The notes beneath the pieces were generated by a model. The model was not told the DNA's origin and made no database searches. It saw nothing but the letters and a program-made list of their open reading frames with translations. From assembly GCF_001705235.1 (NCBI RefSeq), contig NZ_MCGV01000001.1, forward strand, positions 2,170,001 to 2,234,000: DNA of 64,000 bases, written 5' to 3'. The position numbers and the translations under genes were made by a program. The DNA is from Clostridium pasteurianum (GTDB taxonomy: Bacteria > Bacillota > Clostridia > Clostridiales > Clostridiaceae). How positions within the stretch are numbered: the stretch's first letter is position 1; every line of letters starts with the position of its first letter. Below, in pieces: positions 8,794 to 19,312 of the stretch.

Positions 8794-10062
8794 TTACAGT
8801 TCTTTCATAACCTTTAGAAATCTTTCTATATCACTCTCAGTGTGTTTTACTCCTAAAAACATAGCTTCAAATTGCGAAGGTGGTACATATATTCCATTCT
8901 TTATCATATGTTCCGCAAACTTTGAAAACATCTTTGTATTAGATTTCTTTGCATCACTATAATTCTTAACCTCTCTAAGTTCTGTAAAGAATATAGTCAT
9001 CATATTTACACACCTATTTACTACGAGTGGTATACCCTTTTTCTTTGCCACTTCATATATTCCATCTTGAAATTTTTCTCCAAGCTTATTCATATAATCA
9101 TAATATTCTTGATGCTCATGAAGTTCTTTTAAAGATGCATATCCAGCAGCCATAACTATTGGATTACCTGACATTGTACCTGCCTGATATACTGGTCCAA
9201 GTGGACAAAGTTCTTTCATTATTTCTCTTCTGCCGCCGTAAGCACCACAAGGAAGTCCCCCTCCCATTATCTTTGCAAAAGTAACCAAATCAGGTTTTAT
9301 TCCATATAAGCTTTGAGCACCTTTATACGCAACTCTAAAGCCTGACATAACTTCATCAAATATCAATACTGTTTCATTTTCAGTGCATACTTTTCTAAGG
9401 TTAAGCAGGAACTCTTTTTCAGCCGGTATAACTCCCATATTTCCAGCTACGGGCTCTATTATTACAGCTGCTATTTCATCCTTATACTTTTGGAATAAGA
9501 GATTAACACTTTCAATATCGTTGTACTCAGCAATAAGGGTATTCTCTATGCTTCCCTTTGGCACTCCTGGAGATCCTGGTATATTTTGAGTCAAAACTCC
9601 CGAGCCTGCCTCAACTAAAAATCCATCAAAATGGCCATGATAACAGCCAGCAAATTTTATTATTTTGTCACGCCCAGTATATCCTCTTGCAAGCTTTACC
9701 GCACTCATTGTAGCTTCTGTACCAGAATTAACCATTCTAATCATATCTACATTATCCACGGTAGTACATATGTACCTCGCAAGTTTAAGTTCTAATTCTG
9801 TAGGTGCTCCAAAGCCAACTCCATTATCTAGTGTCTTCCTCACTGCGCTTAAAATCTTTTCATTATTATGCCCTAAAATCATAGGACCCCAAGCTTCTAT
9901 AAAATCAATATATTCATTTCCCTCTTCATCAAATAAATGCGAGCCTTGTCCTCTTTTTATTATTGGGGGATCAATATTTAAAGCTGTATATGCTCTTACT
10001 GGACTGTTTACACCTCCGGGCATATACTTTTTGGATTCCTCGAAAATTTCTTTATTTCTCAT
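8794..10062 (-). CDS. hemL: Glutamate-1-semialdehyde 2,1-aminomutase
   Basis: A PLP enzyme that converts glutamate-1-semialdehyde, the HemA product, to 5-aminolevulinate. At 422 residues it is full length. Visible motifs are [11 protein letters not shown] at the N-terminus, [26 protein letters not shown], and the PLP lysine in [17 protein letters not shown]. It overlaps the end of cobA-hemD by 11 bases, so the two are translationally linked. Confidence 0.97.
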   Translation of the reverse strand: MRNKEIFEESKKYMPGGVNSPVRAYTALNIDPPIIKRGQGSHLFDEEGNEYIDFIEAWGPMILGHNNEKILSAVRKTLDNGVGFGAPTELELKLARYICTTVDNVDMIRMVNSGTEATMSAVKLARGYTGRDKIIKFAGCYHGHFDGFLVEAGSGVLTQNIPGSPGVPKGSIENTLIAEYNDIESVNLLFQKYKDEIAAVIIEPVAGNMGVIPAEKEFLLNLRKVCTENETVLIFDEVMSGFRVAYKGAQSLYGIKPDLVTFAKIMGGGLPCGAYGGRREIMKELCPLGPVYQAGTMSGNPIVMAAGYASLKELHEHQEYYDYMNKLGEKFQDGIYEVAKKKGIPLVVNRCVNMMTIFFTELREVKNYSDAKKSNTKMFSKFAEHMIKNGIYVPPSQFEAMFLGVKHTESDIERFLKVMKEL

Positions 10063-11524
10063 AATTTAAACACTCCTTAATCATCCCATCAGTATTGCAC
10101 TTACTACATACAGAATACTGAGCCTTAATTTTATCAAGTTCCTTACCTGTTATAGGCCCTATAGATATTACCCTTTTGCTTCTTATTTTATCCTCTCCAA
10201 CAAGAGTTATCATATTTCTAACAGTAGATGGACTTGTGAAAATAACTGTATCGACTCTATCAAAAACTTTTTTATCTAAAATTTTTCCCGTGACTGTCTC
10301 ATATATAAAGCATTCATCCACGCTGCATCCCATTTCTAAAAGCTGAGTTTTCACATATTGTCTGGAATTTTTGCTTCGTGGTATAAATATCTTATCATCC
10401 TTATTTACATAATCCTTAATAGCTAAAAAAAGCCCTTCTCCATTACTTTTTTTAGCTGTTATTTCAGCAATAATTCCATGCCTTTTTAATGCATTCTTCG
10501 TCCCCTCGCCTATAACAACAAATTTAGCTTTGATTTTTCTAACATCATAATCATTTAAAGCAAGGTAATTAAAGAAAATTTCCACAGCATTCACACTTGT
10601 TAAAAAAATATAATCATAACCTTTAAGCCTTTCTACATATGCTGATAAATTTTGAGATGTATCTTTTATCTCAATTGAATTTATCTCGGTAACCTCCGCT
10701 CCAAGTTCTATTAATTTTTCTCTTATTTCTTTACTCTGTTGTTTAGATCTTGTTATACATATATTCCTTCCGAAAAGTGGCTCTTTTTCGTACCAATCCA
10801 GCTTTTCGTTGAAATTAATAACATCTCCAACTACTATTATACACGGTGATCCTATATTTTCACTATCACACTTAGTTTTTATGTTATCAAGATTTCCTAC
10901 AACCTTTTTCTGAGCACTTGTGGTTCCACGCATAACCACCGCACAAGGAGTTTTTGAATTCATACCGTTCTCCATCAATTTTTTTGTTATACTGTCTAGC
11001 TGTCTGTAACCCATTAAAAATATCAGAGTACCATTAATAGAAGCTGCTGCTTTAAAATTTATATTGGAATCATCTGCTGTTTTAGCTGTAAATACGTGAA
11101 AGCTTCGTGCTACTTTTCTATGTGTTACAGGTATCCCTGCATAGTTTAAAGCAGCAACAGGAGATGTAACACCTGATATAACTTCAAACTCAATATTTTC
11201 TTTTAAAAGAGCTAAAGCTTCCTCTCCACCTCTTCCAAATATATAAGGATCCCCTCCCTTTATTCTTCCAACAGTATGTCCTTCTTTTGCTAATTCAACT
11301 ATCATACTATTTATCTCATCCTGGGTTTTATAATGACATCCAGGCTCTTTTCCACAGTAATAAATCTTACAATCATCCTTTAAATATTTAAGTATTCCTT
11401 GTCCAACTAGCCTGTCATATAGCACTGCTGTACATTCTTTCATTTTTCTCAGTGCCTTTAAAGTTACAAGCTCTTCATCGCCAGGTCCTGCCCCTATTAT
11501 ATATACTTTACCAACTGTATTCAT
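10052..11524 (-). CDS. cobA-hemD: Fused uroporphyrinogen-III C-methyltransferase / uroporphyrinogen-III synthase
   Basis: A bifunctional siroheme-pathway protein of 490 residues. Residues 1-240 are the SAM-dependent methyltransferase ([39 protein letters not shown]), which makes precorrin-2. Residues 250-490 are HemD, which closes and flips the tetrapyrrole ring; it shows [20 protein letters not shown] and [12 protein letters not shown]. This fusion is common in clostridia. It lies 2 bases behind hemC. Confidence 0.95.
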   Translation of the reverse strand: MNTVGKVYIIGAGPGDEELVTLKALRKMKECTAVLYDRLVGQGILKYLKDDCKIYYCGKEPGCHYKTQDEINSMIVELAKEGHTVGRIKGGDPYIFGRGGEEALALLKENIEFEVISGVTSPVAALNYAGIPVTHRKVARSFHVFTAKTADDSNINFKAAASINGTLIFLMGYRQLDSITKKLMENGMNSKTPCAVVMRGTTSAQKKVVGNLDNIKTKCDSENIGSPCIIVVGDVINFNEKLDWYEKEPLFGRNICITRSKQQSKEIREKLIELGAEVTEINSIEIKDTSQNLSAYVERLKGYDYIFLTSVNAVEIFFNYLALNDYDVRKIKAKFVVIGEGTKNALKRHGIIAEITAKKSNGEGLFLAIKDYVNKDDKIFIPRSKNSRQYVKTQLLEMGCSVDECFIYETVTGKILDKKVFDRVDTVIFTSPSTVRNMITLVGEDKIRSKRVISIGPITGKELDKIKAQYSVCSKCNTDGMIKECLNYEK

Positions 11525-11526
11525 AG

Positions 11527-12399
11527 TTACGCCTCCAAAATCTTTCGTGCAAGCTTTTCTCCAAGCCCAACGTAATCTTCTGCAGTACCTTCTATATCCT
11601 TTTTTATATTTTTTCCATCTAACTGATAAAAACCTATTACATGCATAGTATTTTTATCTAATTCTGCATATGCTCCAATAGTTGAGTGACAATCTCCATT
11701 TAAGGTACGCATAAAGCTTCTCTCTGCCTCTACACACATCCTATTTTGAGTAACATCAAGGCTCTTAAATATTTCCGCATTTGTACTTCCTTTTTTTATC
11801 TCCACTCCTAAAGCACCCTGTCCAACTGCTGGAACCATTTCCTCTACAGAAAAGTAGTCTGTGACTTGGCTTCCCATATTAAGCCTTTTGAGCCCAGCTG
11901 AAGCAAGTATTATTCCGTCAAGCTCCTGTTCTTCCATCTTTCTCATCCTTGTTTCAACATTGCCTCTTATAGGTACAATCTTTATATCATCTCTAAGCAT
12001 TTTAAGTTGAGCTGCTCTTCTATTACTGCTGGTACCAATAACTGCTCCCTTTTTTAATTCCTTAAAATGAGTTCCTTCTCGTGATACAAAAGCATCCCTA
12101 ACATCGTCCTTCAGTGTAACTGCTGATATTTCAAACATTGGAGGGATTTCAAAAGGAACATCCTTCATACTATGGACTGCCGCATCAACTTTATCTGATA
12201 AAAGAATTTTTTCTATATCCTTTATAAAAAGTCCCTTTCCTCCTATATCTGCTAAAGATTTATTTAATATTTTATCGCCGAGGGTTTCCATTAATAACTT
12301 TTCACATGACACACCATACTTATTTTTTACAAGCTTCATAATAAGCTCTGTCTGTACCTGTGCAAGTTTACTTTTCCTTGTTGCTATTACAAGTTTCAT
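11527..12399 (-). CDS. hemC: Porphobilinogen deaminase (hydroxymethylbilane synthase)
   Basis: This enzyme polymerises four porphobilinogens to hydroxymethylbilane. The translation from the ATG at 12399 begins MKLVIATRKSKLAQVQTE, the usual HemC start, and GGGATG lies upstream; an in-frame ORF extends further up but overlaps the siroheme synthase gene. Motifs seen are AAVHSMKDVP, IRGNVETR, and the dipyrromethane-cofactor cysteine in LNGDCHSTIGAYA. The 290-residue length is normal. Confidence 0.96.
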   Translation of the reverse strand: MKLVIATRKSKLAQVQTELIMKLVKNKYGVSCEKLLMETLGDKILNKSLADIGGKGLFIKDIEKILLSDKVDAAVHSMKDVPFEIPPMFEISAVTLKDDVRDAFVSREGTHFKELKKGAVIGTSSNRRAAQLKMLRDDIKIVPIRGNVETRMRKMEEQELDGIILASAGLKRLNMGSQVTDYFSVEEMVPAVGQGALGVEIKKGSTNAEIFKSLDVTQNRMCVEAERSFMRTLNGDCHSTIGAYAELDKNTMHVIGFYQLDGKNIKKDIEGTAEDYVGLGEKLARKILEA

Positions 12400-13024
12400 T
12401 ATATATGTCACATCCCTTATAAAATAATTGGAGTACGAGTTTTTCCTTCTTTTTGTTATAGAAAAAATAAAAATCATCAGAACAGATAAAATTCATAACT
12501 TCTTTTCGCATACTTCTCTTGAGTTTATTTCTCATATCTATTGTGTAATTTGCAAATTTCTCATAATCACTTAAAAAATCAAATGCTTTGCTTCCAATAT
12601 ATTTTGAGGTTTTAGGACTTTTGCCCTTAAATTTAAGTGAAAAAGAGAAGTAATCTGAATCCTTTTGATAAGGTACTATATATAGTCCTTCTTCCGGATT
12701 TCCACAGTCCACATATAACTTATTAATCCTATCACAATCTCTTCTTATGTTTTCATTTAACTTCTCATCATCAGTGGCTATTATCACTAAATGATTTTTA
12801 TCTATATATTCTCTTATATATTCACCTTTTATAAATTTAATACACGGATGATCATAAAATTTTTCAAAATCCTTTATAAACTCTTTTGACACCACGGTTA
12901 CCAAGCAGCCTCTTTTAGCAAAGTTTTTTGCCTTTATAAATGCAGCATTTCCTCCACCTATTATTAGAAGCTTTATTTTACTAGATGTAAGACATATAAA
13001 AGAATTTTCTATTGTATCTCCCAA
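12368..13024 (-). CDS. Precorrin-2 dehydrogenase / siroheme synthase (CysG-N/Met8 type)
   Basis: A NAD-dependent enzyme that oxidises precorrin-2 to sirohydrochlorin and may insert iron. The N-terminal Rossmann motif is LLIIGGGNAAFIKAKNFAKRG, and CGNPEEGLYIVPYQ matches the family substrate region. I use the TTG at 13024 (AAGAAGG just upstream, about 218 residues); an ATG at 13063 is in frame but lies well inside hemA. It overlaps hemA by 16 and hemC by 32 bases, in a tightly coupled operon. The C-terminal part is poorly conserved, so ferrochelatase activity is unproven. Confidence 0.83.
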   Translation of the reverse strand: MGDTIENSFICLTSSKIKLLIIGGGNAAFIKAKNFAKRGCLVTVVSKEFIKDFEKFYDHPCIKFIKGEYIREYIDKNHLVIIATDDEKLNENIRRDCDRINKLYVDCGNPEEGLYIVPYQKDSDYFSFSLKFKGKSPKTSKYIGSKAFDFLSDYEKFANYTIDMRNKLKRSMRKEVMNFICSDDFYFFYNKKKEKLVLQLFYKGCDIYNETCNSNKEK

Positions 13025-14205
13025 AATATCCTTCTTATTATCTTGAGACAAGCTTCGCCACACCCTTTCAGCTGTTCTTCCTTAAGTACCTCAATGGCTC
13101 TATTTGTATAGGCATCTGATGTACTTTTTATTAATGTATGTGCTAATTTTTCATTATCCTTAGTGTTTTTCTTATGTTTAAAGGTTTCATATCTCTTCTC
13201 GTATACATTTTTGCCATGCTCTTTAATTCTTATAATATCATGAACTACATCTTGAACTTTTCTCCAATCATGAAATTCTTCAATGTATTTCTTCATTATA
13301 TAATCATTTTGCTCCATTACATCTTTTCTTTTTTGCTTATTTTTACTATCTATATCACTTATCTCATCTATATCATATACTTTCACATTTTTAAGCTTAT
13401 AAACATCCTCTTCAACATCCCTAGGTACTGCCAAATCAAATATTTCAAAATCTTTATTAGGAAGTTCTTTTTTCCATACAACGGTATGTGGTGCTGATGT
13501 ACATGAAATAATGCAATCTACATATTTATAATAATTTTTTCTTTCAGCAAATGAAATAACTTTTACTCTCTCATCTTCTATATTAACAGCAGACTTATTT
13601 CTAACAACAATGTATAGAGTATCAAACTCTCCTGACAAAATGTACTTACTAACTAAAGTTCCTACATTTCCGAAGCCAAGCAGCATAAATCTTTTAATCT
13701 TCTTTTCCCTTGCCGTATTAACAGCTATAGATGCAGACGAAACGGGTATACTATTAAGCTTAGAAATGTTTCTAAACTCTTTGCCACAGGTAACTGCTAG
13801 TCCAAAAAGTTTTTTTAGTTCATCCTTCACGGTCTTATTTTTTAACGCAGTACCATATGCATCTTTAACTTGTCCTAATATTTGATCCTCTCCTAATATA
13901 AGAGAATCGAAGCCACAAACTACTTTCATTAAATGATCTATAGCCGTTTCTTCCTTATAATAAAAGAAGTCTTCTAAGAATTCCTTATTCCAATTAAGCT
14001 TATCAAAAATTTCATTTATGATTTCTTCATTACATTTATCACTATTAAAGTATATTTCAGTTCTATTACATGTACTTAATATAATAACTTCCCTACATAT
14101 CTCACTTAAAAGCAAATTCTTTTCTCCAATACGCTTTTGTATTATGGAGAATTTTTCCCTCACTTCAACTTTTAAATCCTTTTTTAATCCTAAAAGTTGT
14201 ATCAT
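13009..14205 (-). CDS. hemA: Glutamyl-tRNA reductase
   Basis: The first gene of the tetrapyrrole cluster. It reduces Glu-tRNA to glutamate-1-semialdehyde. The catalytic cysteine region is seen in IILSTCNRTEIYF, followed by GFDSLILGEDQILGQVK and the NADPH-binding motif FMLLGFGNVGTL. At 398 residues it is slightly short but complete. Transcription runs through six genes to hemB without an obvious internal terminator. Confidence 0.95.
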   Translation of the reverse strand: MIQLLGLKKDLKVEVREKFSIIQKRIGEKNLLLSEICREVIILSTCNRTEIYFNSDKCNEEIINEIFDKLNWNKEFLEDFFYYKEETAIDHLMKVVCGFDSLILGEDQILGQVKDAYGTALKNKTVKDELKKLFGLAVTCGKEFRNISKLNSIPVSSASIAVNTAREKKIKRFMLLGFGNVGTLVSKYILSGEFDTLYIVVRNKSAVNIEDERVKVISFAERKNYYKYVDCIISCTSAPHTVVWKKELPNKDFEIFDLAVPRDVEEDVYKLKNVKVYDIDEISDIDSKNKQKRKDVMEQNDYIMKKYIEEFHDWRKVQDVVHDIIRIKEHGKNVYEKRYETFKHKKNTKDNEKLAHTLIKSTSDAYTNRAIEVLKEEQLKGCGEACLKIIRRIFWEIQ

Positions 14206-14366
14206 AAATACCCGCGATTTTTTGTAATTTCCATAAGATTATATCGAAATTATTTAAATTAAAAGCGGTTCCCTCCTCATTATTGATATATTTAATTATA
14301 ATATACTAAACCTACGTACATTATATACTTTAAAGTATTATTAAACAATGACCACATCCTAAATTA

Positions 14367-14415
14367 GCTATGTTTTAGATAAGCGTTTTTTCTTCACTTA
14401 TTTAAAACATAGCTT
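14367..14415. terminator. Strong hairpin between the second reductase and hemA
   Basis: AGCTATGTTTTAGATAAG pairs with CTTATTTAAAACATAGCT (17 of 18 positions), around a loop containing six T residues. There is no long T tail on either side, so it may be a terminator for the 14465-16015 gene or a regulatory stem ahead of hemA. Confidence 0.5.
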
Positions 14416-14464
14416 TCATTAATTGCACAAATTTTTATGAAATTCTTTTAAAATATGCCGGTCA

Positions 14465-16015
14465 CTAAATTAAGTATTTATTTATAATTTTATCTACATC
14501 ATTTTTATTTTCTTTAATATAAGTGTAGAATTCTTTTCCACTTTCATAAACATTTAAGGCTAATTCATATAAAAATTCTGGAACTTTTTCTCTCAAAACA
14601 TCTCCATAATAATCTCCAAGCCTTGTATCATCACTTTGAAGTATACCACCTACATGCAATTCAAATGCATCTTTAGCTTCATTTTCTACTCTCTTTCTTT
14701 TGCCGCAAAAGCCTATGCCACTTGCCTCATGTACACTGCATGAATTTGGACAACCAGATATATGAATAGATGGCAAAACATCATGGTTAAAATTCATTTT
14801 CTTAAAATAATCTAATATACCTTTTAAAGTATCCTGGCTATTTAAAATACCAATCTGACACGTAGGAACCCCTATACAAGAAGTTGAATATTCAAGCCTC
14901 ATCGTTCCTCCTATGTGCTCAGTTTCTTTTAATAATTTTTCTGCCTCACTACCATTTAAATTTCTTATATAAAAACCTTCAGACATAGAAAGTCTTATTT
15001 CCGCATCCTCTATTTTTTCAGTTTCATTTATAATGTTTTCTAAATCCTTAAGCATAAGTTGTCCGCCAACTGGATGAACATATACGCTATACAAACCCTC
15101 TTGCTTCTGGCTAACAATTCTACTGCTCTTAATAGAAGTACTCTCACCCTTTTTACTGCATGAAACCTCGTCTATTTCCAAATCAAGTTTTTCTGTTTGC
15201 TTTACCTCTAATAAATACTTATTATAACACTTTATAAATTCTTCTTTTCCCATTCTTTCAGCTATATATCTTATTCGAGCCTTTGCCTTATTTTTATAAT
15301 CTCCTTCATTTATGAAAAGTTTAGTCATAGCTTCAACATAATATAAAACTTCATTTGGATTTATAAGCTCCGGATATTTAATTGCAACTTTAGGATTTCT
15401 TCCAAGTCCTCCACCTATGTACACTCTAAAATATTTCTTTCCATTTTCCTTAACAGCTAAAAATCCCAAATCAGAAATTGTTGCATGTCCTAAATCCTCA
15501 CTGCTGCTTGAGAATGCTACTTTTATTTTTCTTGGCAGTTTGTAAGTATATATTTTATTCAAAAAATGTTTTCCAACAGCTAAAGCATATAAAGATACAT
15601 CAAAGGCTTCTTTTTTATCTACACCTGATAATGGAGACATTGCAACATTTCTTGGAAAGTTTCCACCTCCACCTCTCGTGTAAAGACCATTTCTTATACC
15701 TTCTTCCATCATATCACAGACTGCATCAATTGAAACGCCATGAAGCTGAATATCCTGACGTGTTGTAAGATGTATACACTTAAGGTCATATCTCTTTGCA
15801 AAATTGCAGATAAGTTTAAGATCCTTAATTGAAGTTATTCCAGATGGTATTTTAAAACGTATTGCAAAATCTTTTCCGTTCCTGTGAGCATATACACCCA
15901 TACCTCCTGAAATACCTTTAAACTCCATCCTGGTTATTTTTCCATCTAAAAAATCATGTCCACTTTCTCTAAATCCGCTGATTTCATTTATTAAAATTTT
16001 ATTTAATTCTTCCAT
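14465..16015 (-). CDS. Ferredoxin-dependent siroheme nitrite/sulfite reductase
   Basis: A second, unfused reductase of 516 residues. It has both siroheme half-domains, with the [4Fe-4S]/siroheme cysteines in TSCIGVPTC and GCPNSC, plus GGGLGRNPK and TTRQDIQLHG. It resembles the first 520 residues of the 701-3010 protein, but lacks the helical and TusA-like domains. It is divergent from a LysR gene 130 bases away, which probably controls it. Nitrite or sulfite as the substrate cannot be separated from sequence alone. Confidence 0.9.
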   Translation of the reverse strand: MEELNKILINEISGFRESGHDFLDGKITRMEFKGISGGMGVYAHRNGKDFAIRFKIPSGITSIKDLKLICNFAKRYDLKCIHLTTRQDIQLHGVSIDAVCDMMEEGIRNGLYTRGGGGNFPRNVAMSPLSGVDKKEAFDVSLYALAVGKHFLNKIYTYKLPRKIKVAFSSSSEDLGHATISDLGFLAVKENGKKYFRVYIGGGLGRNPKVAIKYPELINPNEVLYYVEAMTKLFINEGDYKNKAKARIRYIAERMGKEEFIKCYNKYLLEVKQTEKLDLEIDEVSCSKKGESTSIKSSRIVSQKQEGLYSVYVHPVGGQLMLKDLENIINETEKIEDAEIRLSMSEGFYIRNLNGSEAEKLLKETEHIGGTMRLEYSTSCIGVPTCQIGILNSQDTLKGILDYFKKMNFNHDVLPSIHISGCPNSCSVHEASGIGFCGKRKRVENEAKDAFELHVGGILQSDDTRLGDYYGDVLREKVPEFLYELALNVYESGKEFYTYIKENKNDVDKIINKYLI

Positions 16016-16145
16016 ATATTTTCACTCCCGCTTTTGTTTATACATTGAATTAATATTTTATCTATAGTATACTTTGTTTTAACCAATAAGTATAATATAC
16101 ATTCTTTATTATACCTATTACTATTACTTATAGGTGGTGAACATT

Positions 16146-17018
16146 TTGATAGAAGAATTAAAAACCTTTATTGCTGTAGTAGAAAAGAATAGTTTTACTA
16201 AAGCTGCAAATTCGGTAAAACTCTCACAACCTGGAGTAAGCCTTCACATATCTAATTTAGAGAAATACTTTGGAACACAATTAGTTGAACGTTCCAATAA
16301 ACAAAGGACCATACGCATAACAAACACAGGTCATATACTTTATAAATCTTCTAAGCAAATTTTATCAATTCTAGATGAAACAAAAGAGGAAATAGATAAT
16401 TACAATTCTCTGCCCTGTGGTACATTAAAGATAGGTGCAAGCATGACTATAGGTGAATTTATTCTCCCTAAAGTACTTGGAGACTTTATTAAAGAATTTC
16501 CCAATATTAAAATAGATGTGACTATTGAAAATACCAGGCATATATACGAAAAATTTAAAAACTACAATATTGACTTAGCCTTAGTTGAAGGCACCGTACC
16601 AATAGAAAATTATACTATAAAAAACTTCTATAAAGATCAAATGATAATAGTTTCACCTTTTTCTTTTCAGTATAATAAAAATGTAAATTTAAAAAAGTTC
16701 TTATCAAATCAGACCTGGATACATAGGGAAGAAGGTTCTGGAACAGGAGAAAATTTGAATACTTTTTTAAGTACTGAAAACATATATCCCAAAAATATTA
16801 TAATTTTAGGTAGTAATTATGCAATAAAAGAAGCCGTAAAAAATGGTTTAGGAATCACTTTTATTTCGTCTCTTGTAGTTAATGATGCTATTAAAAACAA
16901 AGAATTAAAAGTAATTCCAACAAAAACTAAATATTATAGATACTTTTCTTATTTATGTCATGAAAAAAACCTTTCAAAACTAACTAACCTATTTATAAAA
17001 AAATTAAATAGCTTATAG
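16146..17018 (+). CDS. LysR-family transcriptional regulator
   Basis: A 290-residue regulator with the N-terminal HTH (FTKAANSVKLSQPGVSLHISNLEKYFG) and a C-terminal effector domain. Its position, divergent from the siroheme reductase, suggests that it regulates that gene, as CysL-type LysR proteins do for sulfite reductase. I start at the TTG at 16146, which has AGGTGG eight bases before it; the in-frame GTG codons upstream overlap that site. It ends 6 bases inside the convergent membrane-protein gene. Confidence 0.9.
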   Translation: MIEELKTFIAVVEKNSFTKAANSVKLSQPGVSLHISNLEKYFGTQLVERSNKQRTIRITNTGHILYKSSKQILSILDETKEEIDNYNSLPCGTLKIGASMTIGEFILPKVLGDFIKEFPNIKIDVTIENTRHIYEKFKNYNIDLALVEGTVPIENYTIKNFYKDQMIIVSPFSFQYNKNVNLKKFLSNQTWIHREEGSGTGENLNTFLSTENIYPKNIIILGSNYAIKEAVKNGLGITFISSLVVNDAIKNKELKVIPTKTKYYRYFSYLCHEKNLSKLTNLFIKKLNSL

Positions 17019-17471
17019 CTTTTTCATAGCTTTTACTACAAGCGCCAAAATTCCAGATGTTATAAGTGGTCCAACTGGAACTCCACCTAAAAATGCTGCC
17101 GCTGCAACGGAACCTAAAATAAGTGCTGGCATTACATCTCCATGTCCCTGCACTGTAAGATATTTAAGTCCTACTCCACTTAAATAAGTTGTTAAAAACG
17201 ATAGCGCAAAAGCTGTTATTCCAATAAACGAAGTTAAATTAGTTTTTATATCATTAACTTTTATGCTTCCCTTAGCTATTGGCACAAGTATTGCTGCAAT
17301 AAGCAGTACTAATCCCCAAAAAACACCCTTATCCTTTAGAATAGGGAAAACATATTTATCTAAATCAAGAAGTCTTATAATAAGTAGAAAAGCCACTGAT
17401 ACCGATACTGATGCTGCCTTTCCTATTATTGATAAACCAAGTATTACAACAAGAATTATATTTGCCTCCAA
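17013..17471 (-). CDS. DUF441/UPF0756 family membrane protein
   Basis: A small integral membrane protein (about 152 residues) with four or five hydrophobic helices and the family features ISGILALVVKAMKK-like C-terminus and GGVPVGPLI. The function of the family is unknown. The TTG start overlaps the only good ribosome site (GGAGG), so translation may begin a few codons further in, possibly at a rare start codon. Convergent with the LysR gene. Confidence 0.8.
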   Translation of the reverse strand: MEANIILVVILGLSIIGKAASVSVSVAFLLIIRLLDLDKYVFPILKDKGVFWGLVLLIAAILVPIAKGSIKVNDIKTNLTSFIGITAFALSFLTTYLSGVGLKYLTVQGHGDVMPALILGSVAAAAFLGGVPVGPLITSGILALVVKAMKKL

Positions 17472-17538
17472 ATTTTATCATTCCATAATAAAGGATTACC
17501 TTAATTAGTATGCAGTTTTTTTGTGACATATTCACAGA

Positions 17539-17586
17539 TTATGCACAAATTCTTGTGTATTACACGAGTTATCCACATTATCCACA
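17539..17586 (+). promoter_or_regulatory. DnaA-box cluster
   Basis: Two perfect DnaA boxes TTATCCACA lie head to tail without spacing (17569-17577 and 17578-17586), and TTATGCACA (17539-17547), which fits the TTWTNCACA consensus, lies 21 bases upstream. The site is in the gap between ilvC and the DUF441 gene, just upstream of the latter. Confidence 0.65.
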
Positions 17587-17630
17587 GGATGCTGTCAATA
17601 ACTATTTTTATTTAAAAATATTTTCTTATA

Positions 17631-17668
17631 AAAAAATTGTAGAAGATCAAAATCTTCTACAATTTTAT
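17631..17668 (-). terminator. Terminator of ilvC
   Basis: ATTGTAGAAGAT and ATCTTCTACAAT form a perfect 12-bp stem with a short loop. On the minus strand it is followed by a run of seven T residues. Confidence 0.88.
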
Positions 17669-17785
17669 TAGATACTTATAAAATTATTTCAATCAGACAT
17701 TTATTTAAAAAATCATCTAAATTGAAATGCCCCAATATTTTTACTATATAATGCTGTCAAGGCCCCTACTTGAACTGCCTATATA

Positions 17786-18808
17786 CTATTCGTTTGCTGG
17801 ATTTTCATCTATCCAACTCATCATACTTCTAAGTTGCTTACCAACTTTTTCGATTTCTCTATCTGCTTCCATTCTTCTCATAGCAAGGAAGTTTGGTCTA
17901 CCTACTTGGTTCTCAAGTAACCAGTTCTTAGCAAATGTTCCGTCTTGGATCTCAGTAAGAACTTTCTTCATTTCTGCTTTTACATCATCAGTTATTAATC
18001 TCTTTCCTACAACGTAATCTCCATATTCAGCAGTATCACTGATTGAATATCTCATTCTAGCCATGCCGCCTTCATTCATTAAGTCAACTATCATTTTCAT
18101 TTCATGGAAACACTCAAAATAAGCATTTTCAGCAGAATATCCAGCTTCTCTTAATGTATCATAGCCTGCATTGATAAGTGCACATATTCCTCCACAAAGT
18201 ACTGCTTGTTCACCAAATAAGTCTGTTTCAGTTTCGATTTTGAAGGTAGTGTTCATAACTCCACCTCTAGTTCCACCGATTCCTTTACCATAAGCTAAAG
18301 CAATTTCTTTGCCTTTTCCGCTGTAGTCTTGGTATACTGCATAAAGACAAGGAACTCCGGCACCTTCTGTATATTGTCTTCTTACTATGTGTCCTGGTCC
18401 TTTTGGTGCAATCATAAGTACATCTACATTCTTAGGTGGTACTATTTGATTGTAGTGGATGTTAAAACCGTGGGCGAAGAATAATGCATCTCCTTCTTTT
18501 AAGTTATCTTTTATACTTTCTTCATAGATCTTTTTCTGTTTTTCATCTGGTAAAAGTACAGCTATAACTTGTGCCTGTTTAACAGCATCAGCTACTTCAT
18601 ATACTTCAAATCCATAATCCTCTGCAACTTTCCATGATTTACTTCCCTTATACAATCCTATAATTACATTAAGACCACTGTCTTTCAAGTTTAATGCTTG
18701 AGAATGTCCCTGACTTCCAAATCCAAGAACGGCTATCTTCTTGTCCTTTAAATAATTTAAATCTGCATCTTGATCATAATAAACTTTTAATTCTCCTAAT
18801 TCTTCCAT
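17786..18808 (-). CDS. ilvC: Ketol-acid reductoisomerase
   Basis: This enzyme makes 2,3-dihydroxy-acid precursors of valine, isoleucine and leucine from acetohydroxy acids. At 340 residues it is a class I enzyme. The NADPH-binding motif is [19 protein letters not shown]; metal-binding acidic residues are in [13 protein letters not shown] and [20 protein letters not shown] precedes the ATG. It is a single-gene unit with a T-box leader and its own terminator. Confidence 0.97.
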   Translation of the reverse strand: MEELGELKVYYDQDADLNYLKDKKIAVLGFGSQGHSQALNLKDSGLNVIIGLYKGSKSWKVAEDYGFEVYEVADAVKQAQVIAVLLPDEKQKKIYEESIKDNLKEGDALFFAHGFNIHYNQIVPPKNVDVLMIAPKGPGHIVRRQYTEGAGVPCLYAVYQDYSGKGKEIALAYGKGIGGTRGGVMNTTFKIETETDLFGEQAVLCGGICALINAGYDTLREAGYSAENAYFECFHEMKMIVDLMNEGGMARMRYSISDTAEYGDYVVGKRLITDDVKAEMKKVLTEIQDGTFAKNWLLENQVGRPNFLAMRRMEADREIEKVGKQLRSMMSWIDENPANE

Positions 18809-19010
18809 AAAACTTTCCTCCTAAAATAATTTTTTATAATAATTTGTTAATATTATCTCTTCTGAAAATTTTAATAATTAAATCTTTATTAAATTAAATA
18901 AAGATTATGATAATTAAAATTTTGTGAATATTTTGTATAATTAAATTGTAATAACTTATAGCTAACCTAAATAAAGATATTATAATTTAAATTAATGAAT
19001 TTTGACATAT

Positions 19011-19270
19011 AAAAAGCGACCAAAACTCTCTGCTTGGGGCGAGAATTTTGGCCGCGCGGTACCACCCAAATTTTTAACTCAAAGTAATAACGGATTAAAC
19101 CGGTTAAAGCCTACTATAAGTTCAGCTCCCGACTCAAAGGCTACCTTCAATAGTTATATTTATGAGTTTCCACCAAAATCTCACTCTCTAAAAAATAATG
19201 ACTATTTACTCTTCCTTTTCATTGTCTTTCATACTATTTCACATTTTTAAAAATTACTTCACGAATATTT
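19011..19270 (-). promoter_or_regulatory. T-box leader of ilvC
   Basis: On the minus strand the T-box sequence GGGTGGTACCGCG lies at 19054-19068, just before a terminator stem (CGGCCAAAATTCTC pairing with GAGAGTTTTGGTCG) and a T run. Stem I features AGAGAG and GGTGGAAA are present. By alignment to the usual UGAA-N-codon-N-C pattern the specifier would be GUA (valine) at 19142-19144. Uncharged tRNA would allow read-through into ilvC, 200 bases downstream. Confidence 0.9.
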
Positions 19271-19283
19271 TGTGTATGTGACG

Positions 19284-19312
19284 ATAATAATCCCATAAAG
19301 ATATTATGTCAA
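19284..19312 (-). promoter_or_regulatory. Promoter of the ilvC T-box transcript
   Basis: TTGACA, a 17-base spacer and TATTAT on the minus strand, directly upstream of the T-box leader. Confidence 0.8.

Noticed and set aside
9665-10069. Plus-strand ORF of 134 codons
   Set aside because: Antisense shadow of hemL, which has strong family motifs in the other strand.
19002-19250. Plus-strand ORF across the T-box region
   Set aside because: It is the complement of the ilvC T-box leader; RNA structure explains the sequence.
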